Part shown: piece by piece, positions 33,957-44,920 of the stretch
Layout of the letters: every line of letters begins with the position of its first letter
Position numbering within the stretch: position 1 is the stretch's first letter
Translations under genes and position numbers: made by a program
Origin: Bacillus cabrialesii
GTDB taxonomy: Bacteria; Bacillota; Bacilli; Bacillales; Bacillaceae
Length of the DNA: 64,000 nucleotides
Assembly: GCF_004124315.2 (NCBI RefSeq)
Contig: NZ_CP096889.1
Location: forward strand, 370,001-434,000
Direction: 5' to 3'
Notes under the pieces: model-generated
What the model saw: only the letters and a program-made list of their open reading frames with translations
What the model was told of the DNA's origin: nothing
The model's database searches: none

Positions 33957-34154
33957 ATGATGATTGGCGGCGGCCTTTTGATAGCGGCAATTTGTTTTTT
34001 TGTTTGGATGCACTGCTTTTTAAGCGTAGTACTTTGGGCTTTTTTGTCTGTTAGTTCATATGGATTAAAAGCTTATGTGGATAAGAAAGGGAAATATGCT
34101 GCACATGTTCACTGCTTATTGAAGATTAGGGGAGGTATGAAAATATGGAAATAA
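33957..34154 (+). other. Open frame in the srfA leader overlapping srfAA
   Basis: A 65-codon frame starting ATGATG, with a hydrophobic run of about 25 residues, then a basic tail; it ends 10 bases inside srfAA in another frame. The ribosome site before it is poor (GCCGGG). It might be a chance frame or a leader peptide whose translation reaches the srfAA start. I do not recall an annotated gene here in strain 168. Confidence 0.2.
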
Positions 34155-37100
34155 CTTTTTACCCTTTAACGGAAGCACAAAAACGAATTTGGTATACAGA
34201 AAAATTTTATCCTCAGACGAGCATTTCGAATCTCGCGGGGATTGGCAAGCTGGTTTCAACTGAAAGGGTTGACCGGATGCTTGTTGAGCGGGCAATTCAA
34301 GAGTTTATCCGCAGAAATGACGCCATGCGCCTTCGTTTGCGGCTCGATGAAAACGGAGAGCCCGTTCAATATATAAGCGAGTATCGGCCTGTTGATATAA
34401 AACATACAGACACCACAGGAGATCCGAATGCGAGAGAGACTATTTCACAATGGGGCCGGGAAGAAACGGGAAAACCTTTGCCGCTGTATGATTGTGACTT
34501 GTTCCGTTTTTCCTTGTTCACCATTCAGGAAAATGAAGTGTGGTATTACGTAAATGTTCATCATGTGATCTCTGATGGAATCTCTATGAATATTCTCGGA
34601 AATGCGATCATGCACATTTACTTAGAATTAGCCGGCGGCTTAGAAACAAAAGCAGGAATCTCGCATTCATTTATCGATCATGTTTTATCTGAACAGGACT
34701 ATGCTCAATCGAAGCGGTTTGAAAAGGACAAGGCGTTTTGGAACAAGCAATTCGAATCGGTGCCGGAGCTTGTTTCCTTGAAACGGAATGCGTCTGCGGG
34801 AGGAAGCTTGGATGCTGAGAGGTTTTCTAAGGACGTGCCTGAAGCACTTCATCAGCAGCTTCTATCGTTTTGTGAGACAAACAAGGTCAGTGTTCTGTCG
34901 GTGTTTCAGTCGGTGCTCGCCGCCTATTTATACAGAGTCAGCGGCCAGAATGATGTCGTGACGGGAACCTTTATGGGCAACCGGACAAATGCGAAAGAAA
35001 AGCAGATGCTTGGCATGTTTGTTTCCACGGTTCCGCTTCGGACAAACATTGACGGCGGGCAGGCGTTTTTAGATTTTGTCAAAGACCGGATGAAGGATCT
35101 TATGAAGACGCTTCGTCACCAAAAGTATCCGTATAACCTTCTGATCAACGATTTGCGTGAAACAAAGAGCTCTCTGACCAAGCTGTTTACAGTATCTCTT
35201 GAATATCAAGTGATGCAGTGGCAGAAAGAAGAGGATCTTGCCTTTTTGACTGAGCCGATTTTCAGCGGCAGCGGATTAAATGATGTCTCAATTCATGTAA
35301 AGGATCGATGGGATACTGGGAAACTCACCATTGATTTTGATTACCGCACTGATTTATTTTCACGTGAAGAAATCAAAATTGTTTGTGAACGCATGATTAC
35401 GATGCTGGAGAACGCGTTATCGCATCCAGACCATGCAATTGATGAATTAACGTTGATTTCTGAAGCGGAGAAAGAGAAGCTGCTTGCGAGAGCCGTCGGT
35501 GAATCAGTCAGCTATCGCAAGGAAATGACAATTCCAGAGCTGTTCCAAGAACAGGCTGAGCTGCTTTCTGATCATCCAGCGGTTGTGTTTGAAGGTCGCA
35601 CATTGTCCTATCGAACGTTACATGAACAATCAGCACGCATCGCCAATGTGCTGAAACAGAAAGGTGTTGGCCCGGACAGTCCTGTCGCGGTTCTGCTTGA
35701 ACGTTCTGAACGCATGATTACGTCTATCATGGGGATTTTAAAAGCCGGCGGAGCCTATGTGCCGATTGATCCTGAGTTTCCTGCCGAGCGCATTCAATAT
35801 ATTTTGGAGGACTGCGGCGCGGACTTTATCCTGACAGAATCGAAGGTTGCGGCTCCTGCGGCCGATGCTGAGCTGATTGATTTTGACTGGGCGATTGCGG
35901 AAGGTGCAGAAAGCCTGACTGCAGATGTGAACGCACGGAACCTTGCCTACATTATTTACACATCGGGAACAACCGGACGTCCGAAAGGCGTAATGATCGA
36001 GCATCGCCAGGTTCATCATTTGGTTGAGTCTCTGCAGCAGACAATTTATCAAAGCGGCAGCCAGGCGCTGCGGATGGCATTGCTTGCGCCGTTCCACTTT
36101 GATGCGTCAGTGAAGCAGATTTTCGCGTCGCTTCTTTTGGGACAAACCCTTTATATTGTACCGAAGAAAACAGTGACGAACGGATCTGCCCTTGCTGCAT
36201 ATTATCGCAAACACGACATTGAAGCGACAGACGGAACACCGGCCCATCTGCAAATGCTGATCGCGGCGGGCGATTTTGAAGGCCTCAAGCTGAAGCATAT
36301 GCTGATCGGAGGAGAGGGGCTATCATCTGTTGTTGCGGACAAGCTGCTGAAGCTGTTTAAAGAAGCAGGCACAGCGCCGCGTTTGACCAATGTGTACGGG
36401 CCGACTGAAACGTGTGTTGACGCATCCGTTCATCCGGTGAGCACGGAGAGTGCCGTTCATTCAGCGTATGTGCCGATCGGGAAAGCGCTGGGGAATAACC
36501 GCTTATATATTTTGGATCAAAAAGGCCGTCTCCAGCCTGAAGGCGTGGCGGGCGAGCTTTATATCGCGGGCGACGGTGTCGGCCGAGGCTATTTGCATTT
36601 GCCTGATTTGACGGCTGAGAAGTTTTTGCAAGATCCATTCGTTCCAGGCGATCGCATGTATCGTACCGGAGACGTGGTGCGCTGGCTGCCAGATGGAACA
36701 ATCGAATATTTAGGCAGAGAGGATGACCAGGTCAAAGTCCGCGGATACCGGATTGAGCTCGGAGAAATTGAAGCCGTGATTCAGCAGGCGCCAGACGTTG
36801 CGAAAGCCGTTGTTTTGGCACGTCCTGACGAACAGGGGAATCTTGAGGTTTGCGCATATGTTGTGCAGAAGCCATGCAGCGAATTTGTTCCGGCAAGCCT
36901 GCGGGAGCATGCGGCCAGACAGCTTCCTGATTATATGGTGCCGGCTTACTTTACAGAGATCACAGAAATTCCGCTCACGCCAAGCGGTAAAGTCGACCGC
37001 CGCAAGCTGTTTGCGCTGGAGGTGAAGGCGGTCAGCGGCACGGCCTATACAGCGCCGCGCAATGAGACGGAAAAAGCAATCGCAGCCATTTGGCAGGATG

Positions 37101-40100
37101 TGCTGAATGTTGAGAAGGCGGGGATCTTTGACAATTTCTTTGAAACGGGCGGGCATTCTTTGAAGGCCATGACGCTTTTAACAAAGATTCACAAGGAAAC
37201 AGGCGTTGAGATTCCGCTTCAATTTTTGTTTGAGCATCCGACAATTGCCTCTCTTGCGGAGGAAGCTGATCACAGAGAAAGCCGGGCTTTTGCGGCGATT
37301 GAACCTGCCGAAAAACAGGAGCATTACCCGCTTTCCTTGGCACAGCAGCGAACATATATCGTCAGCCAGTTCGAGGATGCCGGAGTCGGATACAACATGC
37401 CGGCGGCAGCGATTTTGGAAGGGCCTCTAGACATTCAAAAGCTGGAGCGTGCATTTCAAGAGTTAATCCGCCGCCACGAGTCGTTGAGAACGTCATTTGT
37501 TCTGGAAAACAGCACGCCGAGACAGAACATTCATGACAGCGTCAATTTCAACATCGAGATGATTGATAGAGGCGGCCGTTCCGATGAGGCGGTTATGACG
37601 TCATTTGTCCGGAGATTTGACTTGGCGAAAGCGCCGCTGTTCAGAATCGGCTTGATGGAGCTTGGAGAGAACCGACATATGCTGCTGTTTGACATGCACC
37701 ATTTGATTTCTGACGGTGTCTCCATCGGCATTATTTTGGAGGAGTTAGCACGGTTATACAAAGGCGAACAGCTTCCTGAGCTTCGTATTCAATATAAGGA
37801 TTACGCCGTGTGGCAAAGCGGTCAGGCTGCTGAAGGGTACCAGAAGGACCGGGCGTATTGGAAGGAAGTCTTTGCGGGCGAGCTTCCTGTGCTTCAGCTT
37901 CTGTCCGATTATCCGAGACCGCCTGTGCAAAGCTTTGAAGGGGACCGGGTATCAATCAAGCTGGATGCGGGATTGAAGGATCGCTTGCATCGTTTGGCTG
38001 AACAAAATGGCTCCACGTTATATATGGTGATGCTGTCCGCTTACTACACGCTTTTGTCAAAGTATACGGGACAGGATGACATCATTGTCGGGACGCCGTC
38101 GGCAGGCAGAAACCACTCCGATACAGAGGGCATCGTCGGGATGTTCGTCAATACGCTCGCGATTCGCGGCGAAGTGAAGCAGGATGAGACGTTTACCCGA
38201 TTGATCGCGCGTGTCCGCAAACAGGTGCTGGATGCCTTTTCTCATCAGGACTATCCGTTTGAGTGGCTTGTAGAAGATTTGAACATCCCGCGTGATGTAA
38301 GCAGACATCCTCTGTTTGACACGATGTTCAGTCTTCAAAATGCGACAGAGGGCATTCCGGCTGTCGGCGATCTGGCCTTGTCTGTTCATGAGACCAACTT
38401 CAAGATTGCCAAATTTGATTTGACGTTGCAGGCGAGAGAAACCGATGAGGGCATTGAGATTGATTTGGATTACAGCACGAAGCTGTTTAAGCAAAGCACG
38501 GCTGACAGGCTGCTCAACCATTTTGCGCGTTTGCTTGAAGATGCTGCGGCTGAGCCTGAGAAACAGATATCTGAATACAAACTTCTTTCTGAAGAGGAGG
38601 CTGCTTCGCAAATTTCGCGGTTTAACCCGGAAAGAACTCCTTACCCGAAAGACAAAACGATTGTTCAGCTGTTTGAGGAGCAAGCGGCGAAAACACCGGA
38701 CCATCCGGCGCTTCAATATGAAGGCGAATCACTCACTTATCGTGAGCTGAATGAGCGTGCCAATCGGTTAGCGCGCGGCATTCTTTCGCTTGGAGCGGGA
38801 GAAGGAAGAACAGCGGCTGTCTTATGCGAGCGGTCAATGGACATGATTGTCTCGATCCTCGCCGTTTTAAAAGCTGGCTCGGCTTATGTTCCGATTGATC
38901 CGGAACACCCGATTCAGCGGATGCAGCATTTCTTCCGTGACAGCGGGGCGAAGGTGCTTCTCACCCAGAAGACATTAAAGGCTTTAGCAGAAGAAGCGGA
39001 ATTTGGCGGCGTTATCGTGCTTGCAGATGAGGAAGAAAGTTATCATGCCGATGCGCAAAATCTCGCGCTGCCTCTTGATTCTGCGGCGATGGCCAACCTG
39101 ACGTATACTTCCGGAACGACAGGAACACCGAAGGGAAACATCGTGACGCATGCCAATATTCTGCGCACAGTAAAGGAAACGAATTATCTCAGCATTACAG
39201 AACAGGATACGATTCTCGGTCTTTCCAATTACGTGTTTGACGCGTTTATGTTCGATATGTTCGGCTCTTTGTTAAACGGCGCCAAGCTGGTGCTGATACC
39301 GAAGGAAACCGTTTTGGACATGGCTCGCCTGTCCCGCGTCATTGAACGGGAGAACATCAGCATTCTCATGATTACGACCGCTTTGTTCCACCTGCTTGTG
39401 GATTTGAATCCGGCGTGCTTGTCTACGCTGAGAAAGATTATGTTTGGCGGGGAGCGGGCTTCGGTTGAGCATGTGAGAAAAGCTTTGCAAATGGTCGGAA
39501 AGGGCAAGCTGCTTCACATGTACGGGCCGTCTGAAAGCACGGTTTTCGCAACGTATCATCCGGTTGATGAATTGGAGGAGCATACGCTGTCTGTTCCGAT
39601 TGGAAAACCGGTCAGCAATACGGAAGTATACATCCTTGACCGGGCTGGACACGTGCAGCCTGCCGGGATCGCCGGGGAGCTATGCGTGAGTGGAGAAGGT
39701 CTTGTGAAAGGCTATTACAACCGTCCGGAGCTGACTGAGGAGAAATTCGTTCCGCATCCGTTTACATCCGGCGAACGCATGTATAAAACGGGTGACCTTG
39801 CCAGATGGCTGCCGAATGGCGACATCGAATTTATCGGCCGGATCGACCATCAGGTGAAAATCCGCGGACAGCGTATCGAGCTTGGAGAAATCGAACATCA
39901 GCTGCAAACCCACGATCGCGTGCAGGAGACTGTCGTGCTTGCTGTTGATCAAGGCGCAGGAGACAAACTGCTCTGCGCGTACTTTGTCGGAGAGGGAGAA
40001 ATCTCATCTCATGAGCTGAGAGAGCATGCGGCGAAGGATCTGCCGGCTTATATGGTTCCTGCGGTGTTTATCCAAATGGACGAGCTGCCGCTGACCGGGA

Positions 40101-43100
40101 ACGGAAAAATCGACCGGAGAGCGCTGCCGCTTCCTGATGCCAGCGTGTCAAGAGGTGTTTCATATGTTGCGCCTCGCAATGAAACGGAACAAAAAGTCGC
40201 AGACATTTGGGCACAGGTGCTTCAGGCTGAACAAGTCGGCGTTTATGACCACTTCTTTGACATCGGCGGACATTCATTAGCAGGCATGAAGATGCTTGCC
40301 TTGATTCATCAGGAACTGGGTGTCGAGCTGTCACTTAAAGATCTCTTCCAGTCACCGACGGTTGAGGGCTTGGCACAGGTGATTGCCTCTACTGAAAAAG
40401 GGACAGCCGTCAGCATCAGCCCGGCAAACAAACAAGATACGTACCCTGTTTCTTCACCGCAAAAACGGATGTATGTCCTTCAGCAGCTTGAAGATGCGCA
40501 AACGAGCTATAACATGCCGGCGGTTCTGCGCCTGACAGGTGAGCTTGATGTTGAAAAGCTAAACAGCGTCATGCAGCAGTTAATGCAGCGTCATGAAGCC
40601 TTGAGGACCACATTTGAAATAAAAGATGGAGAAACGGTACAGCGGATCTGGGAAGAGGCTGAGTGTGAGATAGCTTATTTCGAAGCCCCGGAAGAAGAGA
40701 CAGAGCGAATCGTTTCTGAGTTTATTAAGCCTTTCAAAATCGACCAACTTCCACTGTTCAGAATAGGGCTGATCAAGCATTCAGACACTGAGCATGTGCT
40801 GCTGTTCGATATGCATCATATTATTTCTGACGGTACGTCTGTCGGTGTGCTGATTGAGGAGCTTTCGAAGCTGTACGATGGAAAAACCCTTGAGCCGCTC
40901 CGTATTCAATATAAGGATTATGCCGTGTGGCAGCAGCAGTTCATTCAGTCTGAGCTTTATAAGAAGCAAGAGGAGCATTGGCTGAAGGAGCTGGACGGAG
41001 ATCTGCCGGTGCTGACACTTCCGACTGACTATAGCCGGCCTGCGGTTCAAACGTTTGAGGGAGACCGCATTGCATTTTCATTGGAAGCAGGCAAAGCTGC
41101 TGCTCTGCGCAGACTTGCAAATGAAACGGATTCCACACTGTACATGGTGCTTCTGGCTTCATACAGTGCGTTTTTATCAAAACTAAGCGGGCAACACGAT
41201 ATCATCGTCGGTTCACCTGTAGCCGGACGATCTCATGCGGACCTCAGCCAAGTCATCGGAATGTTCGTCAACACATTGGCGCTGCGCACGTATCCGAAGG
41301 GTGAAAAAACGTTTGCTGACTATCTTCGCGAAGTGAAAGAAACAGCACTCAGCGCTTTTGAAGCGCAGGATTACCCGCTTGAGGATCTGATCGGGAACTT
41401 ACAGGTTCAGCGTGACATAAGCAGAAACCCGTTATTCGATGCCGTATTTTCAATGCAAAATGCGAACATCAAGGATTTAACGATGAAAGGGATTCAGCTT
41501 GAGCCTCATCCGTTTGAACGGAAAACAGCCAAGTTTGATATCACGCTGACGGCTGACGAAACCGATGGCGGGCTTACGTTCGTGCTTGAATATAATACAG
41601 CGCTGTTTAAGCCTGAAACAATCGAACGATGGAAGCGATACTGGATGCAGCTTCTAGACGCGGTCACCGATAACCTGAACCAGCCGCTTTCCAGCCTGTC
41701 GCTCGTCACTGAAACAGAAAAACAAACGCTTCTCGACGCATGGAAGGGCAAAACGCTGCCTGTTCCGACAGATAAAACCGTCCATCAGTTATTCGAAGAA
41801 ACGGCTCTGCGCCACAAAGACCGCCCGGCCGTCACGTACAACGGCCAGTCATGGACGTACGGCGAGCTGAATGCCAAGGCGAATCGCCTTGCCCGAATTC
41901 TGATCGACTGCGGCGTCCGTGCGGATGAGCGCGTCGGCGTTCTCACGAAGCCGTCGCTGGAAATGTCCGCCGCGGTGCTCGGCGTCTTAAAGGCGGGAGC
42001 GGCGTTTGTGCCGATTGATCCTGACTATCCGGATCAGCGGATTGACTATATTTTACAGGATAGCGGCGCGAAGCTTCTCTTGAAGCAGGAAGGCCTTTCA
42101 GTTCCGGATAGCTTCTCGGGAGACGTCATTCTTCTCGACGGGGACCGCACGATTCTAAGCCTGCCGCTTGATGAAAACGACGAAGAAAACCCGCTTACAG
42201 CTGCAAAAGCGGAGAACCTCGCGTACATGATTTACACGTCGGGAACGACCGGACAGCCGAAGGGTGTCATGGTCGAGCACCATGCGCTTGTGAACCTGTG
42301 CTTCTGGCACCACGACGCGTTCAACATGACAGCGGAGGACCGCAGTGCGAAGTACGCGGGCTTCGGATTCGACGCTTCCATTTGGGAGATGTTCCCGACT
42401 TGGACGATCGGCGCCGAGCTTCACGTCATTGATGAAGCGATCCGCCTCGATATCGTCCGCCTGAATGACTATTTCGAAACGAACGGCGTGACGATTACAT
42501 TCCTGCCGACGCAGCTGGCGGAACAGTTCATGGAGCTTGAGAACACATCACTGCGCGTATTGCTCACAGGCGGGGACAAGCTGAAGCGTGCGGTCAAACA
42601 GCCGTACACGCTCGTCAACAACTACGGGCCGACAGAAAACACAGTCGTCGCTACAAGCACTGAGATCAATCCGGAGGAAGGCTCGCTTTCCATCGGGCAG
42701 GCGATCGCCAATACGAGAGTGTACATTCTCGGTGAGGGCAATCAGGTGCAGCCGGAAGGCGTAGCCGGGGAGCTTTGCGTGGCGGGACGCGGACTGGCGC
42801 GAGGCTATCTGAATCGAGAAGACGAAACCGCGAAGCGGTTTGTCGCTGATCCGTTTGTGCCGGGTGACCGCATGTACCGCACCGGCGATTTGGTGAAATG
42901 GGTGAACGGCGGCATCGAATACATCGGACGGATCGACCAGCAGGTCAAGGTCCGCGGCTACCGGATCGAGCTGTCGGAAATCGAAGTCCAGCTCGCCCAG
43001 CTTTCTGAGGTGCAGGATGCGGCGGTGACAGCCGTCAAAGACAAAGGCGGCAATACAGCGATCGCGGCTTATGTGACACCGGAAACAGCTGACATAGAGG

Positions 43101-44908
43101 CGCTGAAATCAGCACTGAAGGAAACTCTGCCGGACTACATGATCCCGGCGTTCTGGGTGACGCTAAACGAGCTTCCGGTTACGGCAAACGGCAAAGTAGA
43201 CCGCAAAGCCCTGCCTGAGCCGGACATCGAAGCGGGAAGCGGAGAATACAAAGCGCCGGCAACCGACATGGAAGAGCTGCTTGTCGGTATCTGGCAGGAT
43301 GTGCTCGGCATTCCGGAGATCGGGGTCAGCGACAATTTCTTCTCACTCGGCGGAGATTCCATCAAAGGAATCCAAATGGCGAGCCGCTTAAACCAGCACG
43401 GCTGGAAGCTGGAAATGAAAGACCTCTTCCAGCACCCGACGATCGAGGAGCTGACCCAATACGTGGAGCGTGCCGAAGGCAAACAAGCGGACCAAGGCCC
43501 GGTGGAGGGCGAAGTCATCCTGACGCCGATTCAGCGCTGGTTCTTTGAAAAGAACTTCACGAACAAGCACCACTGGAACCAATCGGTGATGCTTCACGCC
43601 GCGAAGGGCTTTGACCCTGAACGGGTGGAGAAAACATTGCAGGCGCTGATCGAGCATCATGACGCACTCCGCATGGTTTACCGTGAGGAGCCGAAAGATG
43701 TCGTTCAATATAACAGAGGACTTAAAGCTGCTTCAGCTCAATTGGAGATCATCCACATCGAGGGCCAAGCGAAAGATCATGAAGACCGCATAGAGAGAGA
43801 AGCGGAGCGTTTACAAAGCAGCATCGACTTGCAGGAAGGCGACTTGTTAAAAGCAGGCTTGTTCCAAGCGGAAGACGGAGACCACTTGCTTCTTGTCATT
43901 CACCACTTAGTGGTTGACGGCGTGTCGTGGCGGATTTTACTGGAGGATTTCGCCGCGGTTTATACACAGCTTGAGCAAGACAATGAACCACCGGTTCTCC
44001 CGCAGAAAACACATTCATTTGCGGAGTATGCAGAGAGATTGCAAGACTTCGCGAACTCCAAGGCCTTTTTGAAAGAAAAAGAGTATTGGAGACAGCTTGA
44101 AGAACAGACTGTCGCGGCAAAGCTTCCGAAGGATCGCGAATCTGGTGATCAGCGAATGAAACATACAAAGACAATCGAATTCACGCTGACTGCTGAAGAG
44201 ACAGAACAGCTCACCACAAAGGTGCACGAGGCATATCACACAGAAATGAATGATATTTTGCTGACGGCATTCGGATTGGCGATGAAGGAGTGGACAGGTC
44301 AGGATCAAGTAAGTGTTCATTTAGAGGGGCATGGACGTGAAGAAATCATAGAAGACCTGACTATTTCCCGCACAGTCGGCTGGTTTACGAGTATGTACCC
44401 GATGGTGCTCGATATGAAGCATGCGGATGATCTGGGCTACCAGCTGAAGCAAATGAAAGAAGATATCAGACATGTACCGAACAAGGGTGTCGGGTATGGC
44501 ATCCTGCGCTATCTGACGGCGCCGGAACATAAAGAAGAGATGGCGTTCTCGATTCAGCCGGATGTCAGCTTTAACTATTTAGGGCAGTTCGATGACATGT
44601 CGGATGCAGGCTTGTTCACGAGATCAGAGCTGCCGTCAGGACAGTCGTTAAGCCCGGAAACAGAAAAACCGAACGCGCTTGATGTTGTCGGATATATCGA
44701 AAACGGAAAACTGACGATGTCACTGGCCTATCATTCTCTCGAATTTCATGAAAAAACAGTACAGACATTCAGCGACAGCTTTAAAGCGCATCTTCTCAGA
44801 GTCATTGAACATTGCCTATCTCAAGATGGAACGGAACTTACGCCGAGTGACCTTGGCGATGATGATTTGACGCTGGATGAGCTGGATAAATTAATGGAAA
44901 TTTTCTAA
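34145..44908 (+). CDS. srfAA: Surfactin synthetase subunit 1 (Glu-Leu-D-Leu)
   Basis: A 3587-residue, three-module non-ribosomal peptide synthetase. Order: starter condensation domain (HHVISDG near 139) that joins a beta-hydroxy fatty acid; adenylation 1 (YTSGTTGRPKG near 603); carrier 1 (GGHSLKAM near 1003); condensation 2 (HHLISDG near 1185); adenylation 2 (near 1652); carrier 2 (near 2041); condensation 3 (HHIISDG near 2223); adenylation 3 (near 2693); carrier 3 with GGDSIKG near 3070, the form seen before epimerases; epimerisation domain (HHLVVDGVSWRIL near 3252). Pocket residues read DAKDLGVVD (Glu), DAFMMGMVF (Leu) and DAWFLGNVV (Leu). The ATG is 9 bases after AGGGGAGG. Confidence 0.97.
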   Translation: MEITFYPLTEAQKRIWYTEKFYPQTSISNLAGIGKLVSTERVDRMLVERAIQEFIRRNDAMRLRLRLDENGEPVQYISEYRPVDIKHTDTTGDPNARETISQWGREETGKPLPLYDCDLFRFSLFTIQENEVWYYVNVHHVISDGISMNILGNAIMHIYLELAGGLETKAGISHSFIDHVLSEQDYAQSKRFEKDKAFWNKQFESVPELVSLKRNASAGGSLDAERFSKDVPEALHQQLLSFCETNKVSVLSVFQSVLAAYLYRVSGQNDVVTGTFMGNRTNAKEKQMLGMFVSTVPLRTNIDGGQAFLDFVKDRMKDLMKTLRHQKYPYNLLINDLRETKSSLTKLFTVSLEYQVMQWQKEEDLAFLTEPIFSGSGLNDVSIHVKDRWDTGKLTIDFDYRTDLFSREEIKIVCERMITMLENALSHPDHAIDELTLISEAEKEKLLARAVGESVSYRKEMTIPELFQEQAELLSDHPAVVFEGRTLSYRTLHEQSARIANVLKQKGVGPDSPVAVLLERSERMITSIMGILKAGGAYVPIDPEFPAERIQYILEDCGADFILTESKVAAPAADAELIDFDWAIAEGAESLTADVNARNLAYIIYTSGTTGRPKGVMIEHRQVHHLVESLQQTIYQSGSQALRMALLAPFHFDASVKQIFASLLLGQTLYIVPKKTVTNGSALAAYYRKHDIEATDGTPAHLQMLIAAGDFEGLKLKHMLIGGEGLSSVVADKLLKLFKEAGTAPRLTNVYGPTETCVDASVHPVSTESAVHSAYVPIGKALGNNRLYILDQKGRLQPEGVAGELYIAGDGVGRGYLHLPDLTAEKFLQDPFVPGDRMYRTGDVVRWLPDGTIEYLGREDDQVKVRGYRIELGEIEAVIQQAPDVAKAVVLARPDEQGNLEVCAYVVQKPCSEFVPASLREHAARQLPDYMVPAYFTEITEIPLTPSGKVDRRKLFALEVKAVSGTAYTAPRNETEKAIAAIWQDVLNVEKAGIFDNFFETGGHSLKAMTLLTKIHKETGVEIPLQFLFEHPTIASLAEEADHRESRAFAAIEPAEKQEHYPLSLAQQRTYIVSQFEDAGVGYNMPAAAILEGPLDIQKLERAFQELIRRHESLRTSFVLENSTPRQNIHDSVNFNIEMIDRGGRSDEAVMTSFVRRFDLAKAPLFRIGLMELGENRHMLLFDMHHLISDGVSIGIILEELARLYKGEQLPELRIQYKDYAVWQSGQAAEGYQKDRAYWKEVFAGELPVLQLLSDYPRPPVQSFEGDRVSIKLDAGLKDRLHRLAEQNGSTLYMVMLSAYYTLLSKYTGQDDIIVGTPSAGRNHSDTEGIVGMFVNTLAIRGEVKQDETFTRLIARVRKQVLDAFSHQDYPFEWLVEDLNIPRDVSRHPLFDTMFSLQNATEGIPAVGDLALSVHETNFKIAKFDLTLQARETDEGIEIDLDYSTKLFKQSTADRLLNHFARLLEDAAAEPEKQISEYKLLSEEEAASQISRFNPERTPYPKDKTIVQLFEEQAAKTPDHPALQYEGESLTYRELNERANRLARGILSLGAGEGRTAAVLCERSMDMIVSILAVLKAGSAYVPIDPEHPIQRMQHFFRDSGAKVLLTQKTLKALAEEAEFGGVIVLADEEESYHADAQNLALPLDSAAMANLTYTSGTTGTPKGNIVTHANILRTVKETNYLSITEQDTILGLSNYVFDAFMFDMFGSLLNGAKLVLIPKETVLDMARLSRVIERENISILMITTALFHLLVDLNPACLSTLRKIMFGGERASVEHVRKALQMVGKGKLLHMYGPSESTVFATYHPVDELEEHTLSVPIGKPVSNTEVYILDRAGHVQPAGIAGELCVSGEGLVKGYYNRPELTEEKFVPHPFTSGERMYKTGDLARWLPNGDIEFIGRIDHQVKIRGQRIELGEIEHQLQTHDRVQETVVLAVDQGAGDKLLCAYFVGEGEISSHELREHAAKDLPAYMVPAVFIQMDELPLTGNGKIDRRALPLPDASVSRGVSYVAPRNETEQKVADIWAQVLQAEQVGVYDHFFDIGGHSLAGMKMLALIHQELGVELSLKDLFQSPTVEGLAQVIASTEKGTAVSISPANKQDTYPVSSPQKRMYVLQQLEDAQTSYNMPAVLRLTGELDVEKLNSVMQQLMQRHEALRTTFEIKDGETVQRIWEEAECEIAYFEAPEEETERIVSEFIKPFKIDQLPLFRIGLIKHSDTEHVLLFDMHHIISDGTSVGVLIEELSKLYDGKTLEPLRIQYKDYAVWQQQFIQSELYKKQEEHWLKELDGDLPVLTLPTDYSRPAVQTFEGDRIAFSLEAGKAAALRRLANETDSTLYMVLLASYSAFLSKLSGQHDIIVGSPVAGRSHADLSQVIGMFVNTLALRTYPKGEKTFADYLREVKETALSAFEAQDYPLEDLIGNLQVQRDISRNPLFDAVFSMQNANIKDLTMKGIQLEPHPFERKTAKFDITLTADETDGGLTFVLEYNTALFKPETIERWKRYWMQLLDAVTDNLNQPLSSLSLVTETEKQTLLDAWKGKTLPVPTDKTVHQLFEETALRHKDRPAVTYNGQSWTYGELNAKANRLARILIDCGVRADERVGVLTKPSLEMSAAVLGVLKAGAAFVPIDPDYPDQRIDYILQDSGAKLLLKQEGLSVPDSFSGDVILLDGDRTILSLPLDENDEENPLTAAKAENLAYMIYTSGTTGQPKGVMVEHHALVNLCFWHHDAFNMTAEDRSAKYAGFGFDASIWEMFPTWTIGAELHVIDEAIRLDIVRLNDYFETNGVTITFLPTQLAEQFMELENTSLRVLLTGGDKLKRAVKQPYTLVNNYGPTENTVVATSTEINPEEGSLSIGQAIANTRVYILGEGNQVQPEGVAGELCVAGRGLARGYLNREDETAKRFVADPFVPGDRMYRTGDLVKWVNGGIEYIGRIDQQVKVRGYRIELSEIEVQLAQLSEVQDAAVTAVKDKGGNTAIAAYVTPETADIEALKSALKETLPDYMIPAFWVTLNELPVTANGKVDRKALPEPDIEAGSGEYKAPATDMEELLVGIWQDVLGIPEIGVSDNFFSLGGDSIKGIQMASRLNQHGWKLEMKDLFQHPTIEELTQYVERAEGKQADQGPVEGEVILTPIQRWFFEKNFTNKHHWNQSVMLHAAKGFDPERVEKTLQALIEHHDALRMVYREEPKDVVQYNRGLKAASAQLEIIHIEGQAKDHEDRIEREAERLQSSIDLQEGDLLKAGLFQAEDGDHLLLVIHHLVVDGVSWRILLEDFAAVYTQLEQDNEPPVLPQKTHSFAEYAERLQDFANSKAFLKEKEYWRQLEEQTVAAKLPKDRESGDQRMKHTKTIEFTLTAEETEQLTTKVHEAYHTEMNDILLTAFGLAMKEWTGQDQVSVHLEGHGREEIIEDLTISRTVGWFTSMYPMVLDMKHADDLGYQLKQMKEDIRHVPNKGVGYGILRYLTAPEHKEEMAFSIQPDVSFNYLGQFDDMSDAGLFTRSELPSGQSLSPETEKPNALDVVGYIENGKLTMSLAYHSLEFHEKTVQTFSDSFKAHLLRVIEHCLSQDGTELTPSDLGDDDLTLDELDKLMEIF
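41677..43690 (+). repeat. 2-kb near-identical module repeat, copy 1 (srfAA module 3)
   Basis: This 2014-base block (end of condensation 3, adenylation 3, carrier 3, start of epimerase) is collinear with 52444-54457 in srfAB, with no gap (constant offset 10767). I count 11 amino-acid differences in about 671. Over 42342-42858 only one base differs. Confidence 0.95.
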
Positions 44909-44920
44909 TAGAGGTGGCAT

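Larger units (their letters stand above)
33602..34144 (+). other. srfA promoter and long leader
   Basis: About 540 bases between hxlR and srfAA. The left part carries two ComA boxes and a weaker third half-site (TTTCGG at 33814-33819). The AT-rich stretch about 33830-33890 should contain the promoter. The remaining 250 bases are transcribed leader before the ribosome site AGGGGAGG (34128-34135). An open frame (33957-34154) runs through the leader. Confidence 0.8.

Noticed and set aside
38057..38716. 219-residue minus-strand frame inside srfAA, and a similar 194-residue one at 45866-46450 in srfAB
   Set aside because: Antisense frames in long GC-rich genes are common by chance; no ribosome sites or recognisable domains, and composition looks like a shadow.
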